A stretch of 64,000 nt of DNA from Filimonas sp. Its GTDB lineage: Bacteria > Bacteroidota > Bacteroidia > Chitinophagales > Chitinophagaceae. A program made the translations under genes and the position numbers. A model generated the notes under the pieces. The model was not told the DNA's origin. It saw only the letters and a list, made by a program, of their open reading frames with translations, and made no database searches. Where the stretch lies: assembly GCA_017306865.1 (NCBI GenBank), contig JAFKHH010000013.1, positions 558,001 to 622,000 of the forward strand, in the 5' to 3' direction. Positions 62,963-64,000 of this stretch are shown piece by piece. Every line of letters begins with the position of its first letter. The first letter of the stretch is position 1.

Positions 62963-63565
62963 ATGATCAACAACCTTAAAAGCTTCCTCAATGAGGAGCA
63001 GGACCCGAAGGCCGTAGAAAAGGTAGCAGACAAGCTGAGCAGCATGATGATGTCTGACGAAGAAGTGCAGTACATAGCTGTACAGAAAAAGCCTGCTATT
63101 ACGATAGCGCCGGATTGCATTGCGCTGACGAACAAACGCATTATATTTTTCCGTTCAAAAAATATGGGACTCTCTACAGAGTTTGAAGACATTATCTGGA
63201 AAGATGTGCTGGATAGCCATTTGAAAGAAAATATCTGGGGTGCGGAGTTTACTGTGCAAACGATAGATGGCGTGTTGCATAAAATAGATTTTCTTCCAAA
63301 GAACCAGTCGCGCAAACTCTTTGCAGTAGTACAGGAGCAGGAAGAAAAACAAAAAGAGTTTCGCCGTCAACGCGACCTGGAAGATAAGCGTGCTTCTGCT
63401 AACAGGCTGGTGGTGTCATCTGCACCAACAACAGGGCAACCACAAGAGATAAAGCAGGATGACCCCGTAGCTACGCTGCAAAAACTAAAAACAATGTTGG
63501 ATAATCAGCTCATCACACAAGAGGAGTATGATGCGAAAAAAGCGGAAGTGTTGGGGAGAATGTAA
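62963..63565 (+). CDS. PH-domain and SHOCT-domain protein
   Basis: This 200-residue cytoplasmic protein has a bacterial PH-like domain (about 35-125: VQYIAVQKKPAITIAPDCIALTNKRIIFFRS, then FEDIIWKDVLDSHLKEN), a charged helical linker (about 126-150) and a C-terminal SHOCT motif (about 169-200: DPVATLQKLKTMLDNQLITQEEYDAKKAEVLGRM). SHOCT motifs mediate oligomerisation and occur with many partner domains. The function is unknown. Confidence 0.85.
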   Translation: MINNLKSFLNEEQDPKAVEKVADKLSSMMMSDEEVQYIAVQKKPAITIAPDCIALTNKRIIFFRSKNMGLSTEFEDIIWKDVLDSHLKENIWGAEFTVQTIDGVLHKIDFLPKNQSRKLFAVVQEQEEKQKEFRRQRDLEDKRASANRLVVSSAPTTGQPQEIKQDDPVATLQKLKTMLDNQLITQEEYDAKKAEVLGRM

Positions 63566-63580
63566 GGGGAGAGATAGCTG

Positions 63581-63714
63581 AATGGTTATATTGTTTAATT
63601 GTTGCTTTGATGATGTGATTTCTATAAACCTATAAGGTCTTTAAGACCTTATAGGTTTGAGGATAACAGATTTACTAATATAAACCCAAGTAACAATTAA
63701 ACAATATAACCATT
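63581..63714. repeat. 8-nt-unit hairpin A8 with nested palindrome D6
   Basis: The arms are perfect 23-bp inverted repeats (63581-63603 and 63692-63714) made of NNATKGYT units. Between them is the D6 palindrome. It lies between convergent genes, which makes it a likely two-way terminator. Confidence 0.85.
63626..63658. repeat. GGTCTT palindrome D6
   Basis: The arm AAACCTATAAGGTCTT (63626-63641) pairs perfectly with 63643-63658 around one base. It is the same TATAAG variant as D5 and is enclosed in the A8 hairpin. Confidence 0.85.
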
Positions 63715-63732
63715 TAACTATTTTAAAGCTAT

Positions 63733-64000
63733 TTACATCTTCCAGGTCTTCTCACCCTTCTTCATCTTATCTATCGTCTCCTGGTAAGTTTGTTTTTCAT
63801 TTTCACTTGCAAGGCTTACCGCTTTTTCTTCCCATTTCAGGGCTTCTTCTTTGTTGCCCATTTTGTAAAGAATGTTAGCGTAAGTATCTATGAAAGCAGG
63901 ATTGTTATTGTCCTTAAATGAACTTTTGCTCCAGTCCAAGGCCTCTTTTACACATTTCATATCCGGGCAATTCTCAAACACAGTCCATGCGTAACTGTTC
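63733..64000 (-). CDS. TPR-type protein, C-terminal part (runs off the window)
   Basis: The frame is open to the window edge; the start lies beyond 64000. The visible 88 residues have a tetratricopeptide unit (NPAFIDTYANILYKMGNKEEALKWEEKAVSLA), preceded by NSYAWTVFENCPDMKCVKEALDWSKSS, and end GEKTWKM. This ending is typical of Bacteroidota thioredoxin-family proteins with a C-terminal TPR region, so the missing part may be a thioredoxin-like domain. The identity remains open until the upstream half is seen. Confidence 0.75.
   Translation of the reverse strand, partial: NSYAWTVFENCPDMKCVKEALDWSKSSFKDNNNPAFIDTYANILYKMGNKEEALKWEEKAVSLASENEKQTYQETIDKMKKGEKTWKM

Noticed and set aside
1-64000. tRNA, rRNA, prophage or integrative element
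   Set aside because: I found no cloverleaf with a matching T-loop, no rRNA signature, no integrase and no phage structural genes.

Overview
The window is chromosomal DNA of a Bacteroidota bacterium, most like the Chitinophagaceae. Signs of this are: promoters of the Bacteroidota TAnnTTTG type in front of many genes, almost no Shine-Dalgarno starts, SusC/BtuB-style surface uptake with lipoproteins, a type IX secretion (T9SS) substrate next to a PorP/SprF protein, a DUF3822-rsmD pair, and DUF3857/transglutaminase proteins. The placement rests on gene content only.

Layout. 1-5.95 kb, minus strand: a cobalamin-riboswitch operon with two beta-propeller lipoproteins (BtuG type), a BtuB-like TonB receptor and a PKD-type lipoprotein. 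6-12 kb: idi, a NUDIX hydrolase, an FtsX-type permease, a ThuA-like protein and a methyltransferase. 12-18 kb: glmM, a cysteine desulfurase, ispD, a Gfo/Idh oxidoreductase and a HAD phosphatase. 18.8-28.3 kb: a 2,456-residue adhesin-like T9SS type B protein, its PorP/SprF partner and a membrane-anchored coiled-coil protein. 29-38 kb: a MATE exporter, DUF3822-rsmD, a REP-associated tyrosine transposase with its REP hairpins, then the overlapping run bioD, formyl-THF cyclo-ligase, lpxK, rnr. 38-46 kb: a prenyl diphosphate synthase, an amino acid permease, and an active/inactive pair of transglutaminase-like proteins. 46.5-52.6 kb: three tandem secreted paralogues followed by two paralogous AraC-type regulators. 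53-64 kb: an Smr protein, a small conserved protein, rnpB, a flavin reductase, an amine oxidase, an alpha/beta hydrolase, prfB with its programmed frameshift, a class I terpenoid-synthase-like protein, a P5C dehydrogenase, a PH/SHOCT protein and a partial TPR protein.

Genes that work together: the B12 uptake operon; the isoprenoid genes idi, ispD, prenyl synthase and the terpene-synthase-like protein, which are scattered but belong to one metabolism; and the T9SS substrate with its SprF partner.

The most unusual part is the noncoding DNA. Nearly every longer gap is built from interspersed repeats: REP hairpins that match the local transposase; a six-copy palindrome whose stem bases covary; hairpins made of a degenerate 8-nt unit (NNATKGYT), often exactly between convergent genes; degenerate 7-nt and 9-10-nt period arrays; MITE-like elements with the terminal repeat AATGTCATTAAGTTAA; and a 658-bp structure of three nested inverted repeats. 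Two intergenic sites carry 5'-end fragments of genes found elsewhere in the window. I see no tRNA, rRNA, CRISPR array or prophage.
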